Below, in pieces: positions 25,936 through 33,975 of a DNA stretch of 64,000 bases. Position numbers and translations under genes: made by a program. The DNA comes from Rheinheimera aquimaris (GTDB lineage: Bacteria > Pseudomonadota > Gammaproteobacteria > Enterobacterales > Alteromonadaceae), in NCBI RefSeq assembly GCF_020531985.1, contig NZ_JAJAVQ010000004.1, forward strand, positions 310,001-374,000. Reading direction: 5' to 3'. The notes under the pieces are model-generated. The model was not told where the DNA came from. It saw only the letters and a list, made by a program, of their open reading frames with translations, and did no database searches. How positions within the stretch are numbered: the stretch's first letter is position 1; the number at the start of each line of letters is the position of its first letter.

Positions 25936-27405
25936 ATGGCAAATCTTAGTAATCAGGCTCTGGCGAGTCTAAATGGCAAACTACCAATACCCGCTTACCG
26001 GTTGGCAGAGCACAAACCTGAAATCGGCATTGTACATTTAGGCCCCGGCGCTTTTTTCCGCGGCCATCAGGCCTGGTATACCGAACAGGCACTGCAATTT
26101 GGTGGCGACTGGGCGATAAGTGCCGTATCTATGCGCTCACCTGATGTCAGCCAGGCGCTGACACCGCAGGATGGCTTGTATACGCTGGCGGTGCTGGATG
26201 CGATGCAAAGCTATCAGGTAATTGGCGCTGTGCAGGAAGTGCTTATTGCCAGCGAACAATACCCGCAGGTACTGTCGCGTTTAACGGCTGCCAGCACTAA
26301 ATACGTTACCATGACCATTACCGAAAAAGGTTATTGCCTAAATGGCAGCGGCAAGCTGGACTTAACCCATGCGCAAATACAGCAAGACTTAGCAGGAAAC
26401 CAGCAACCGGTTACCGCTATTGGTTTGTTGTTTACTGCACTTGCGGCACGGTTTCAGGCCAATATCGCACCGTTTTGCGTGATAAGCTGCGATAACCTGA
26501 CCGACAACGGCCATAAACTGCGTAGTGCGTTAATTGCCTATGCTGAGCAAAAAGACCCGACTATCGCAAACTGGTTAAGCCAGCAACTGATTAGCCCCTG
26601 TACCATGGTCGACAGCATTACCCCGGCAACAGATGATGCAATTAAAGCACAGGTAGCAGAGGTGCTGGGCGTAGCGGATAACTGGCCTATTAAGCGCGAA
26701 GCTTTTGTGCAGTGGGTGATAGAAGACATTTTACCGGCCGACCGGCCGGCCTGGCAGCAAGCCGGTGTGATTTATGCGCAGGATGTTAGTGCTTTTGAAA
26801 AAGCCAAACTGCGGCTGCTAAACGCACCGCATTCAACGCTGGCGTATGTTGGTTCATTACTGGGTTATGAAACTGTATTCGACGCCATGCAGGATAAAAC
26901 GCTGACGCAGTTTATTCAGCAGATGATAAGCGATGAGATTATGCCATCGTTTACGCCACCGGCTGAGTTGGATGTTCAGCAGTACAGCAAGGATATTTTA
27001 GCCCGCTTTAACAACCCGGCCATCCGGCATTTGCTGGCGCAAATCGCCTGGGACGGCTCACAAAAACTGCCTATGCGTGTACTGCCGGCCATTCGTGACA
27101 ACCTGGCTGCCGGTAAACCGATCGACAAACTGGCATTTGCCATTGCCGCCTGGTGCCGCTTCATTGTGAAGCGCTACAAAGATAACGAAAAGCTGGTCGA
27201 CCCATTGGCCGAGCCTTTACTGGCGGTTGCTGCTCAGTGTACCGGCCAGGCTGATACTGATGTAGCACTGTTTCTGGCAGTGGATGCGGTGTTCACAGCC
27301 GAACTGAGTTTAAACAACACTTTTTTCCAGGCAGTACGCGCTGCCTATCAACAATTAGCTACCGGACCGGCTGCTGCGCTGGCCGTATTTGCTGGAGAAG
27401 CCTGA
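25936..27405 (+). CDS. UxuB-type hexuronate reductase (fructuronate or tagaturonate reductase)
   Basis: A 489-residue long-chain mannitol-dehydrogenase-family protein. The order IVHLGPGAFFRGHQAWYTE, TMTITEKGYCLNGSGKLDL, CDNLTDNGHKL, PCTMVDSITPATDD, REAFVQWVIEDILPADRPAWQQAGV and KLRLLNAPHSTLAYVGSLLGYETV (catalytic Lys in KLRLLN) follows E. coli UxuB closely. UxuB makes mannonate, yet the dehydratase in this operon is UxaA, which uses altronate, and no uxuA is seen. The enzyme therefore probably reduces tagaturonate here, or both ketouronates. Its stop overlaps the aldolase start. Confidence 0.88.
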   Translation: MANLSNQALASLNGKLPIPAYRLAEHKPEIGIVHLGPGAFFRGHQAWYTEQALQFGGDWAISAVSMRSPDVSQALTPQDGLYTLAVLDAMQSYQVIGAVQEVLIASEQYPQVLSRLTAASTKYVTMTITEKGYCLNGSGKLDLTHAQIQQDLAGNQQPVTAIGLLFTALAARFQANIAPFCVISCDNLTDNGHKLRSALIAYAEQKDPTIANWLSQQLISPCTMVDSITPATDDAIKAQVAEVLGVADNWPIKREAFVQWVIEDILPADRPAWQQAGVIYAQDVSAFEKAKLRLLNAPHSTLAYVGSLLGYETVFDAMQDKTLTQFIQQMISDEIMPSFTPPAELDVQQYSKDILARFNNPAIRHLLAQIAWDGSQKLPMRVLPAIRDNLAAGKPIDKLAFAIAAWCRFIVKRYKDNEKLVDPLAEPLLAVAAQCTGQADTDVALFLAVDAVFTAELSLNNTFFQAVRAAYQQLATGPAAALAVFAGEA

Positions 27406-28073
27406 TGTCGTCTTTACCCCCGTTATTGTCGCCTGTGTTGTCATCTGTGATTAGGGGCCCGGCTTTATTACCCATTATTCAGGCTGATACACCCGATGAA
27501 GCGGTAGCTATTGCCAAAGCCCTGGCTGATGGTGGTGTTGGCTCGGTTGAAGTAGTACTACGCACACGCCAGGCGCTGGCAGCGGTTACTGCTATCCGTA
27601 GCGCATTGCCTGATTTGCTGGTAGGTGCAGGTACTGTGTTGTCCGCCGCCGATGCCAATGCCTGTAAAGATGCCGGCGCCCAGTTTCTGGTCAGCCCGGC
27701 CAGTACACCTAAGCTGTTAGAGGCGATGATCGCAACCGGCTTGCCGTTTGCACCTGGTGTGGCAACACCGTCTGAAATTGCAATGGCGTATGAGTACGGC
27801 CTGACTGAAGTGAAGTTTTTTCCGGCGCATTTATCCGGCGGTATCGAGATGCTAAAAGCGCTACGCGGTGTGTTTCAGCAAGTACGGTTTTGCCCGACCG
27901 GCGGTATTAGCCAGCATAACCTGGCCGATTTTTTAGCGCTGCCTAACGTGTTTGTTGCTGGCGGTTCATGGTTAACTCCGGCTAATCTGGTGAAAACCCA
28001 GCAATGGGGCCAAATTAGCGAGCTGGCCAGCGCCGCAAGCGCGATTGCCCGCCAGCTTAAAACCGCAGCATAA
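27405..28073 (+). CDS. kdgA: KDPG aldolase (2-dehydro-3-deoxy-6-phosphogluconate aldolase)
   Basis: A 222-residue class I aldolase of Eda/KdgA type. The Schiff-base lysine lies in LTEVKFFPAHLSGG near residue 136; the catalytic Glu is in GGVGSVEVVLRT, and LLVGAGTVLSAADA and the phosphate loop FCPTGGISQHN are present. It splits KDPG to pyruvate and glyceraldehyde 3-phosphate. It starts on the last base of the preceding stop and is followed 11 nt later by the KDG kinase. Confidence 0.95.
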   Translation: MSSLPPLLSPVLSSVIRGPALLPIIQADTPDEAVAIAKALADGGVGSVEVVLRTRQALAAVTAIRSALPDLLVGAGTVLSAADANACKDAGAQFLVSPASTPKLLEAMIATGLPFAPGVATPSEIAMAYEYGLTEVKFFPAHLSGGIEMLKALRGVFQQVRFCPTGGISQHNLADFLALPNVFVAGGSWLTPANLVKTQQWGQISELASAASAIARQLKTAA

Positions 28074-28084
28074 GGAGCAGCAGC

Positions 28085-29041
28085 ATGAGCAAACGTATTG
28101 TCATTATGGGCGAGTGCATGGTCGAGTTATATCAGCTGGTCGATAACGTTTATCACCAGAACTTTGCCGGTGATGTATTCAACACAGCAGTGTACTTAAA
28201 ACGAACCAGCGAAGTGCCAGTTGATGTGCAGTTTTTCACCGCCGTCGGTACTGATCTTATCAGCGATAAGTTGGTGCGTGCAGTAGAGCGGGAGAAAATT
28301 GACACCAGCCTGATGCTGCGCACCAAAACGGCCCGGCCTGGCCTGTACATGATTAATACCGATGCTTTTGGTGAGCGCAGTTTTGTTTACTGGCGCGATA
28401 GCTCAGCAGCGAAGCAAACGCTGCAATGCTTTAATCAGCAGCTGGATTTTTCTGCGCTACAAGGCTGCGACATGTTTTATTTCTCTGGTATCACGCTGGC
28501 GATTTTATCTGACAGTGACCGGGCTCAGTTGTTTGAGTTGGTGCAGCAGTTAAAAGCCAGCGGCAGCCAGATTGTATTCGACCCGAATTACCGCCCTGCG
28601 TTATGGCCGCATGCCGATAACGCCAAGGCCGCCTTTATTCAGGCTTACAGCTTAGCGGATGTGGCATTGCCGGGGCTGGATGATCATAAAGTGTTGTTTG
28701 GCGCTCAGACGACAAACGATGTGGTTGAGCAGCTTGCTGAGCTGGGTGTGGCAGAAATCATCGTTAAAGATGGCAAAAACGGCATCAACGGGCGCTATCA
28801 GCAAAAAGGCTTTACGGCTCAGGCACATGCTGTGAAGAAGGTGGTAGATACCACAGCAGCCGGTGATTCCTTTAACGGGGGCTACTTAGCTGCGCGTTTA
28901 GGTGGTATTGCACCACAGCATGCAGTGAAGTTCGCTGCGCGTCTGGCGGGCTTTGTGGTTGAGCATACCGGCGCTATCGTCAGTAAAGATCATTTTAATG
29001 GCTTTTGGGCGCAGAACCGGCCGTCGGTGTTTGTGAAGTAA
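28085..29041 (+). CDS. kdgK: 2-dehydro-3-deoxygluconate (KDG) kinase
   Basis: A 318-residue PfkB-family sugar kinase. The N-terminal IVIMGECMVELYQL, the substrate-side GDVFNTAVYLKR, VFDPNYRPALWPH, IIVKDGKNGI and the C-terminal anion hole with catalytic Asp (VVDTTAAGDSFNGGYLAARL) are all present. KdgK phosphorylates KDG, where the lyase and hydrolase branches of the pathway join, and hands KDPG to the aldolase encoded just before it. AAGGAG precedes the ATG. Confidence 0.96.
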   Translation: MSKRIVIMGECMVELYQLVDNVYHQNFAGDVFNTAVYLKRTSEVPVDVQFFTAVGTDLISDKLVRAVEREKIDTSLMLRTKTARPGLYMINTDAFGERSFVYWRDSSAAKQTLQCFNQQLDFSALQGCDMFYFSGITLAILSDSDRAQLFELVQQLKASGSQIVFDPNYRPALWPHADNAKAAFIQAYSLADVALPGLDDHKVLFGAQTTNDVVEQLAELGVAEIIVKDGKNGINGRYQQKGFTAQAHAVKKVVDTTAAGDSFNGGYLAARLGGIAPQHAVKFAARLAGFVVEHTGAIVSKDHFNGFWAQNRPSVFVK

Positions 29042-29076
29042 ACGGCGTTGCCGGTTAAGACTTGTGGCTTCGGTCC

Positions 29077-29174
29077 GAACCGGTTTGCTCACACTGACAC
29101 GCCGTAAATACGTCCCTGTAGGCTCGTTTCCGCCCGTCCAGGGCTCCAACGGTCAGCTTAGAGCAAATCGGTTC
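29077..29174 (-). repeat. Structured GGA-loop intergenic repeat, copy D
   Basis: A 98-bp element. Outer arms GAACCGGTTTGCTC (29077-29090) and GAGCAAATCGGTTC (29161-29174) pair at 13 of 14 positions; the inner stem is GCTGAC / GTCAGT with one wobble. The core, read on the minus strand, contains CTACAGGGACGTATTTACGG and a GCCC-TGGAC-GGGC hairpin, matching copies A-C. It lies antisense to the kdgK transcript. Confidence 0.8.
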
Positions 29175-29246
29175 TTACTCTCGTTAACGCCGCTTGCCTC
29201 AAAGCAAAATGGATGATTGATGAGTCACTGAAATATTCAAGCGAAG

Positions 29247-29405
29247 CAGTTAAGGGTATAGCAAAGCGTCTGCCGCAAGGATGCGGCAGAGACAAATTCG
29301 TTGGGAACTTATTTGCATGGAGTAGCCACCCGAAGGGCAAATTGCAGGAAGCAGTTTGTAAGTCTACAGGGAGGTATTTACGACGTCTTTGCGTTCCCTT
29401 AACTG
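29247..29405 (+). repeat. Structured GGA-loop intergenic repeat, copy B
   Basis: A 159-bp element in sense orientation. Outer stem CAGTTAAGGG / CCCTTAACTG is perfect; inner stem GCAAAG / CTTTGC (29261-29266, 29387-29392); hairpin CTGCCGCA-AGGA-TGCGGCAG (29270-29289); a further GGA-loop hairpin around CAAATTGC-AGGAA-GCAGTTTG; then CTACAGGGAGGTATTTACG core. Compared with copy A, stems differ by paired changes while loops stay GGA. Confidence 0.8.
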
Positions 29406-29520
29406 TGAAGCCTGCAACGATATGTAGCAAGAATAACAAGATCCGGCCTAAGCCGGGCAAGCGTCGCATCTGACCCTGACTAACAACCAAGGCAATTAAT
29501 TGTTAGCAAAGGAGTAAAGC

Positions 29521-31140
29521 ATGAGTTTAGTAAGTGTTTTTCCGCGATCGGCGGATATTCCGGCACAGTTTGCCCATAACGCCGTTATTACCCAGCGGGA
29601 ATACCTGTTAAATGGCGAGTTAGTAAAGTGGCGTGGCGAGCTAAGCCCGGTTGTCAGCCCGGTGTATCTGCGCAGTGACCACAGCGATGAATTACAGCAA
29701 GTGGTACTCGGGCATACACCGCTGCTGGATGCGGATACTGCATTAAAAGCACTCGACAGTGCCGTTAAAGCCTACGATCTGGGCCGCGGTGCCTGGCCAA
29801 CGATGGCTGTGCTGGAACGTATTCAACATGTCGAAACCTTTCTGGGGTTAATGCAGCAACAGCGCGATGAAGTTATTCGCCTGTTGATGTGGGAAATCGG
29901 TAAAACCTACCCCGATGCGGCTAAAGAGTTTGATCGTACCTGCGACTATATCCGCGATACCATCGACGCATTAAAGCAGCAAGACCGTGACGCCAGCCAT
30001 TTTATTATTGAGCAGGGCAGCCTGGGTAAAATCCGCCGTGTGCCGGTTGGTGTGGCGCTGTGCATGGGCCCGTTTAATTACCCGCTAAATGAAACCTTTA
30101 CCACCTTAATACCAGCGCTGATCATGGGTAATACCGTGATCTTTAAACCGGCTAAATACGGCGTGCTGCTCATTCAGCCATTGCTGCAGGCCTTTATGCA
30201 AAGCTTTCCACCGGGCGTCATTAACATCATTTATGGCCGCGGCCGCGAAACGGTGGGCGTGTTGATGGAAAGCGGCAAAATAGACTTGTTCGCTTTTATT
30301 GGCACCAACAAAGGTGCCAGTGATCTAAAGCGGATGCACCCAAAACCACACCGCTTGCGTGCTGTGCTGGGGCTGGATGCGAAAAACCCGGCCATTATTC
30401 TGCCTGACGCTGACATGGCGCGCACCGTGAAAGAGTGCGTCGCCGGTAGTTTGTCGTTTAACGGCCAGCGCTGTACTGCACTGAAAATTTTATTTGTTCA
30501 TCAAAGCCGTGCTGCTGAGTTGGTGGCTAAATTATCAGCCGCCATCAGCGAACTGAAAGCGGGTATGCCGTGGCAACAAGGTGTAGCGATAACGCCGCTG
30601 CCGGAGCCGGGTAAAACCGCATTTTTAACTGAGCTGCTACAGGATGCCTTAGATAAAGGCGCCAAACTGCAAAACCCCGGCGCTGGTGAAACGGCTGCCT
30701 CGTTGTTTATGCCCGCGTTGCTGTACCCGGTAAACAGCAGTATGCGGCTATACAGTGAAGAGCAATTTGGCCCTTTGGTGCCAGTGGTGCCTTATGATGA
30801 TGTTAACGATGTCATCGATTATGTGGTGAACTCTAACTTTGGTCAGCAGCTGAGTATTTTTGGCCAAGATGCGCAGCAGGTGGGTGAGCTGGTAGATATT
30901 TTTGCTAACCAGGTTGGCCGCATTAATATTAACAGCCAGTGTCAGCGCGGGCCGGACAGCTTTCCGTTTAACGGCCGCAAAGACTCTGCCGAAGGCACCT
31001 TGTCGGTGGTGGATGCGCTACGGCAATTTTCTACACCAACGCTGGTGGCAGCGAAATATCAGCAGGGCGATATAGATTTTGTGAAGCTGATGGTCAGAAG
31101 CCGCAGCTCGCACTTTCTGGCGACGGATTTTCTGTTTTGA
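29521..31140 (+). CDS. gapN: NADP-dependent non-phosphorylating glyceraldehyde-3-phosphate dehydrogenase
   Basis: A 539-residue aldehyde dehydrogenase. The C-terminal NSQCQRGPDSFPFNGRKDSAEGTLSVVDALRQFSTPTLVAAKY closely resembles the plant-type GapN signature, the catalytic Cys is in SFNGQRCTALKILF, and catalytic Glu is in the GLDAKNPAIILPDADM segment region. GapN oxidises glyceraldehyde 3-phosphate straight to 3-phosphoglycerate with NADPH production, which fits its place after KDPG aldolase. Another aldehyde substrate cannot be excluded without assay. Good AAAGGAG site. Its stop overlaps the next ATG. Confidence 0.85.
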   Translation: MSLVSVFPRSADIPAQFAHNAVITQREYLLNGELVKWRGELSPVVSPVYLRSDHSDELQQVVLGHTPLLDADTALKALDSAVKAYDLGRGAWPTMAVLERIQHVETFLGLMQQQRDEVIRLLMWEIGKTYPDAAKEFDRTCDYIRDTIDALKQQDRDASHFIIEQGSLGKIRRVPVGVALCMGPFNYPLNETFTTLIPALIMGNTVIFKPAKYGVLLIQPLLQAFMQSFPPGVINIIYGRGRETVGVLMESGKIDLFAFIGTNKGASDLKRMHPKPHRLRAVLGLDAKNPAIILPDADMARTVKECVAGSLSFNGQRCTALKILFVHQSRAAELVAKLSAAISELKAGMPWQQGVAITPLPEPGKTAFLTELLQDALDKGAKLQNPGAGETAASLFMPALLYPVNSSMRLYSEEQFGPLVPVVPYDDVNDVIDYVVNSNFGQQLSIFGQDAQQVGELVDIFANQVGRININSQCQRGPDSFPFNGRKDSAEGTLSVVDALRQFSTPTLVAAKYQQGDIDFVKLMVRSRSSHFLATDFLF

Positions 31141-33467
31141 TGCGTTATCTGTACTGGCTGGCGCTGCTATTGTCGTTTCATAGCATCGCGGTTGATTACT
31201 GGCAGCAGCAACCCCTGCCGGCACAGTGGCAGCAATATCTGGCTGTATCAGAGCAGTTATTGCAGCAGGATGCGGCCGCGTTTGCGTCAGAGCTTGCTGA
31301 AAGTGCTGCGCATGATGCTGTTAAGCATAACGGTTTTGGCTTAACTGCCATAACGACAGCGGCAGAAGCCGAAGCGATACTGAGCTATCAGACGCCATCG
31401 GGCGGCTGGAGCAAGCGCACTGATATGCGGATTGCCAGGCAAGCAGGCCAGCATTTTGGCTCAGAGCCGGACTATGTACCTACCTTTGATAACGATGCCA
31501 CCAGCACGCAGTTGCAGTGGTTGGCTGATTACTACCCAGATGCATCAGAGGCGTTGCGGCAAAGGATAACAGCGGCTATTGAGCGTGGCATTACGCTGGT
31601 GTTAAAGGCTCAGTACCCCAATGGCGGTTTTGCCCAGTCGTATCCATTGCGTGGCGGTTATCACGATGCCATAACGCTGAATGATGATGCTATGTATCAG
31701 CTGATGACGCTGCTTTGGCAAGTTGCGCATGATAAGCGGTTTGCCATGGTAACCGATAGCAGCAAGCAGGCAGCAAAGGCGGCATTTTATCGCGCGGTTG
31801 ATTGGCTATTGGCAAATCAGGTGCAGGTGAAAGGGCAGCTAAGTGTGTGGGGCGCGCAGCACCATCCGCTAACCGGCGGGCCGGTAGCCGCGCGAAAATT
31901 TGAGCAGGCGTCGCTGGTTAGCTCTGAAAGCGCTAAATTATTGCAGCTTATGCTGCAAACGGTGCCGGATTATCCCGGTGTGGCGGCCAGCCTGGCAGCG
32001 GGCGCGCACTGGCTGCAGCAACATCAGATCAACGGAAAAATCCGCTACCGGGACGAGCAAGGCTATTTGTCACTGAAAGACAGCCCGGGCAGCGTGATTT
32101 GGTCGCGTTTCTATGATTTAAAAAGTGGCAAGCCGGTATTTTTTGACCGTGACGGCCAAACGTACTCGGATGTCAGCCGGTTGTCGCTGGAGCGTCAGCG
32201 TGGTTATGGCTGGTATCAGAGTGTCGCGGCCGAGTTTCTTAGCGCTTACGACAATTGGCTTGGCCTCGGGCAGCATTGCCGCAATTTCGGCCTGGACACC
32301 GCAGGTGGTCAGGGCGGGGCCGTGCTGAAAGTCAGCAACCTTAACCGTAGCGGGCCGGGTTCGCTGGCAGCAGCACTGGCAACAACCGGCCCGCGCATTA
32401 TTGTGTTTGAGGTGGCAGGGGTTATCGATCTTGAGCGCTCGAACCTGAGCATAGAGCAGCCCTTTGTTACTATTGCCGGTGAAACTGCACCGGCCCCCGG
32501 CATTACCTTAATTAAAGGCGGGCTGCGTATTGTCAGCCATGATGTCATCGTGCGGCATTTGCACATTCGCCCCGGTGACGCCGGCCTTGATAAACGCGCT
32601 GGCTGGGATACCGACGGCATAGCGGTAACAGGCAAAGATGCCTGTAATGTGCTGGTTGAACACAACTCGGTAACCTGGGCGACAGATGAGCTGGTGTCAG
32701 CGTCGGGGCCACGCGATCAAGGTCCGGCAGCAACGGCTAAGCATGTGACATTCCGTAACAATATTCTGGCCGAAGCGCTCGACTACGCTACCCATATTAA
32801 AGGTAAACACAGCAAAGGCGCATTGGTGCACGATAATGTGCAGCAGGTAGCCTTTATCGGCAATCTGTTTGTCAGTAATGACAGACGCAACCCGTACTTT
32901 AAAGCCTTTAGCAGCGGTGTTGTCGCCAATAACCTGATCGTCAATGCCGGCAATGCGGCAGTGCAGTTGGGTTTTGTTGAGCGTGAATGGTTAAGCTCTG
33001 GTATTGCGCCGCACAATCCGCAGGTTGCCGTGGTAGGCAATGTGCTGCGTTATGGTCTGGATTCGTACTCTGATTTAGCGCTGGTGTCTGACCGTGGCGA
33101 TGCTTATATCTCAGATAATCTGACGTTTAACCTGCGTCAGCAGCCGATGTACGACACCCAGGGGGTTATTCATTTGCTGCAATCGCCACCTGTGTGGCCG
33201 CAAGGTGTTACTGCAACAGCAGCAAGTACAACTGAAGCACAGGTGTTAAACCAGGCCGGTGCCCGATATTGGCAGCGCGACAGCATAGATCAGCGCATTT
33301 TGCGGCAGGCGCAGGACGGTAGCAGCCGCATTATCGACAGCCAGCAGCAGGTTGGTGGTTATCCGGAAATTGCGCCAGTGCAGCGTACTCTTAATATCCC
33401 CGATAGCAATACAGACGGCTGGCTAAGGCGCTTTATCCCTGAATCTGGTCAATTAACGGAGCCATAA
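31140..33467 (+). CDS. Fused pectate lyase, PL10 plus PL1-like domains
   Basis: A 775-residue secreted protein starting at ATG 31140 (an in-frame TTG three bases earlier is not needed). After a short signal peptide (to about residue 17, HSIA), residues about 45-385 form a PL10 pectate lyase: ILSYQTPSGGWSKRTDM, PTFDNDATSTQLQWLADYY, KAQYPNGGFAQSYPLRGGYHDAITLNDDAMYQLM. Residues about 395-700 form a PL1-like right-handed beta-helix: GPGSLAAALATTGPRIIVFEVAGVIDL, TIAGETAPAPGITLI, DVIVRHLHIRPGD, VEHNSVTWATDEL. Two lyase folds in one chain suggests combined attack on polygalacturonate; whether both are active is unknown. It overlaps the gapN stop by one base. Confidence 0.88.
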   Translation: MRYLYWLALLLSFHSIAVDYWQQQPLPAQWQQYLAVSEQLLQQDAAAFASELAESAAHDAVKHNGFGLTAITTAAEAEAILSYQTPSGGWSKRTDMRIARQAGQHFGSEPDYVPTFDNDATSTQLQWLADYYPDASEALRQRITAAIERGITLVLKAQYPNGGFAQSYPLRGGYHDAITLNDDAMYQLMTLLWQVAHDKRFAMVTDSSKQAAKAAFYRAVDWLLANQVQVKGQLSVWGAQHHPLTGGPVAARKFEQASLVSSESAKLLQLMLQTVPDYPGVAASLAAGAHWLQQHQINGKIRYRDEQGYLSLKDSPGSVIWSRFYDLKSGKPVFFDRDGQTYSDVSRLSLERQRGYGWYQSVAAEFLSAYDNWLGLGQHCRNFGLDTAGGQGGAVLKVSNLNRSGPGSLAAALATTGPRIIVFEVAGVIDLERSNLSIEQPFVTIAGETAPAPGITLIKGGLRIVSHDVIVRHLHIRPGDAGLDKRAGWDTDGIAVTGKDACNVLVEHNSVTWATDELVSASGPRDQGPAATAKHVTFRNNILAEALDYATHIKGKHSKGALVHDNVQQVAFIGNLFVSNDRRNPYFKAFSSGVVANNLIVNAGNAAVQLGFVEREWLSSGIAPHNPQVAVVGNVLRYGLDSYSDLALVSDRGDAYISDNLTFNLRQQPMYDTQGVIHLLQSPPVWPQGVTATAASTTEAQVLNQAGARYWQRDSIDQRILRQAQDGSSRIIDSQQQVGGYPEIAPVQRTLNIPDSNTDGWLRRFIPESGQLTEP

Positions 33468-33470
33468 ATT

Positions 33471-33851
33471 ATGCGTATTGAACATGTTGCTTTTAACGTT
33501 GCCGAGCCGAAACAGATGGCCAGCTGGTATATGCAGCATCTGGGCTTTGGTTTAAAACGGGCATTGAATGATGCGGCACAAACACACTTTTTGTCGGATG
33601 ACACCGGGGTGATGATGATTGAAGTTTACTGCAATCCGGCTGATCAGGTACCCGACTATGCCGCAATGGACCCACTTATTTTGCACCTGGCGTTGGTGTC
33701 GGCTGATCCGGCTGCCGACAGCACCCGCCTGATTGCCGCTGGCGCCAGCCATGTTACAGATGTGCACCTAGCTGATGGCTCACATCTGGCGATGTTGCGT
33801 GATCCCTGGGGGCTGGCATTGCAACTGTGCCGTCGTGGAGCTGCCCGCTAA
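33471..33851 (+). CDS. VOC-superfamily (glyoxalase-like) protein
   Basis: A 126-residue protein of one VOC module: IEHVAFNVAEPKQMASWYMQHLGFGLKR (metal His in EHVAF), then LILHLALVSADPAADSTRLIAAGA and the final GSHLAMLRDPWGLALQLCRR. VOC proteins include lyases, dioxygenases and isomerases, and no specific activity can be read from the sequence. It starts 4 nt after the lyase stop with its own GGAG, so it is part of the pectin operon and may act on a uronate-derived product. Confidence 0.8.
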   Translation: MRIEHVAFNVAEPKQMASWYMQHLGFGLKRALNDAAQTHFLSDDTGVMMIEVYCNPADQVPDYAAMDPLILHLALVSADPAADSTRLIAAGASHVTDVHLADGSHLAMLRDPWGLALQLCRRGAAR

Positions 33852-33975
33852 CAGTGTTAGTCTATGTATAAATTATTCAAAAAATTCTTGATGATGTAAA
33901 AAAATTATGCAAGCTGGCAGGGAATACCGTATTATCGGTTAATCTTATCTAACTAAGTTACCGCCAGAGGTTTGC

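Larger units (their letters stand above)
29042..29520. other. 479-bp gene-free gap between kdgK and gapN holding two repeats
   Basis: No supported gene lies here. The gap holds copy D of the structured repeat (29077-29174, minus orientation) and copy B (29247-29405, plus orientation), 72 bp apart and facing opposite ways. The last 100 bp lead into a good gapN ribosome site (AAAGGAG) and show no clear promoter. Confidence 0.8.

Noticed and set aside
8060..29160. CCCGTCC-GGGCTCC segments in copies C and D as a separate repeat family
   Set aside because: They are the hairpin part of the same element; in copies A and B the same position is taken by a different stem with a GGA loop.
7936..29405. 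Repeat copies as a CRISPR array
   Set aside because: Only four dispersed copies in mixed orientation, kilobases apart, with internal stems; no spacers or cas genes.
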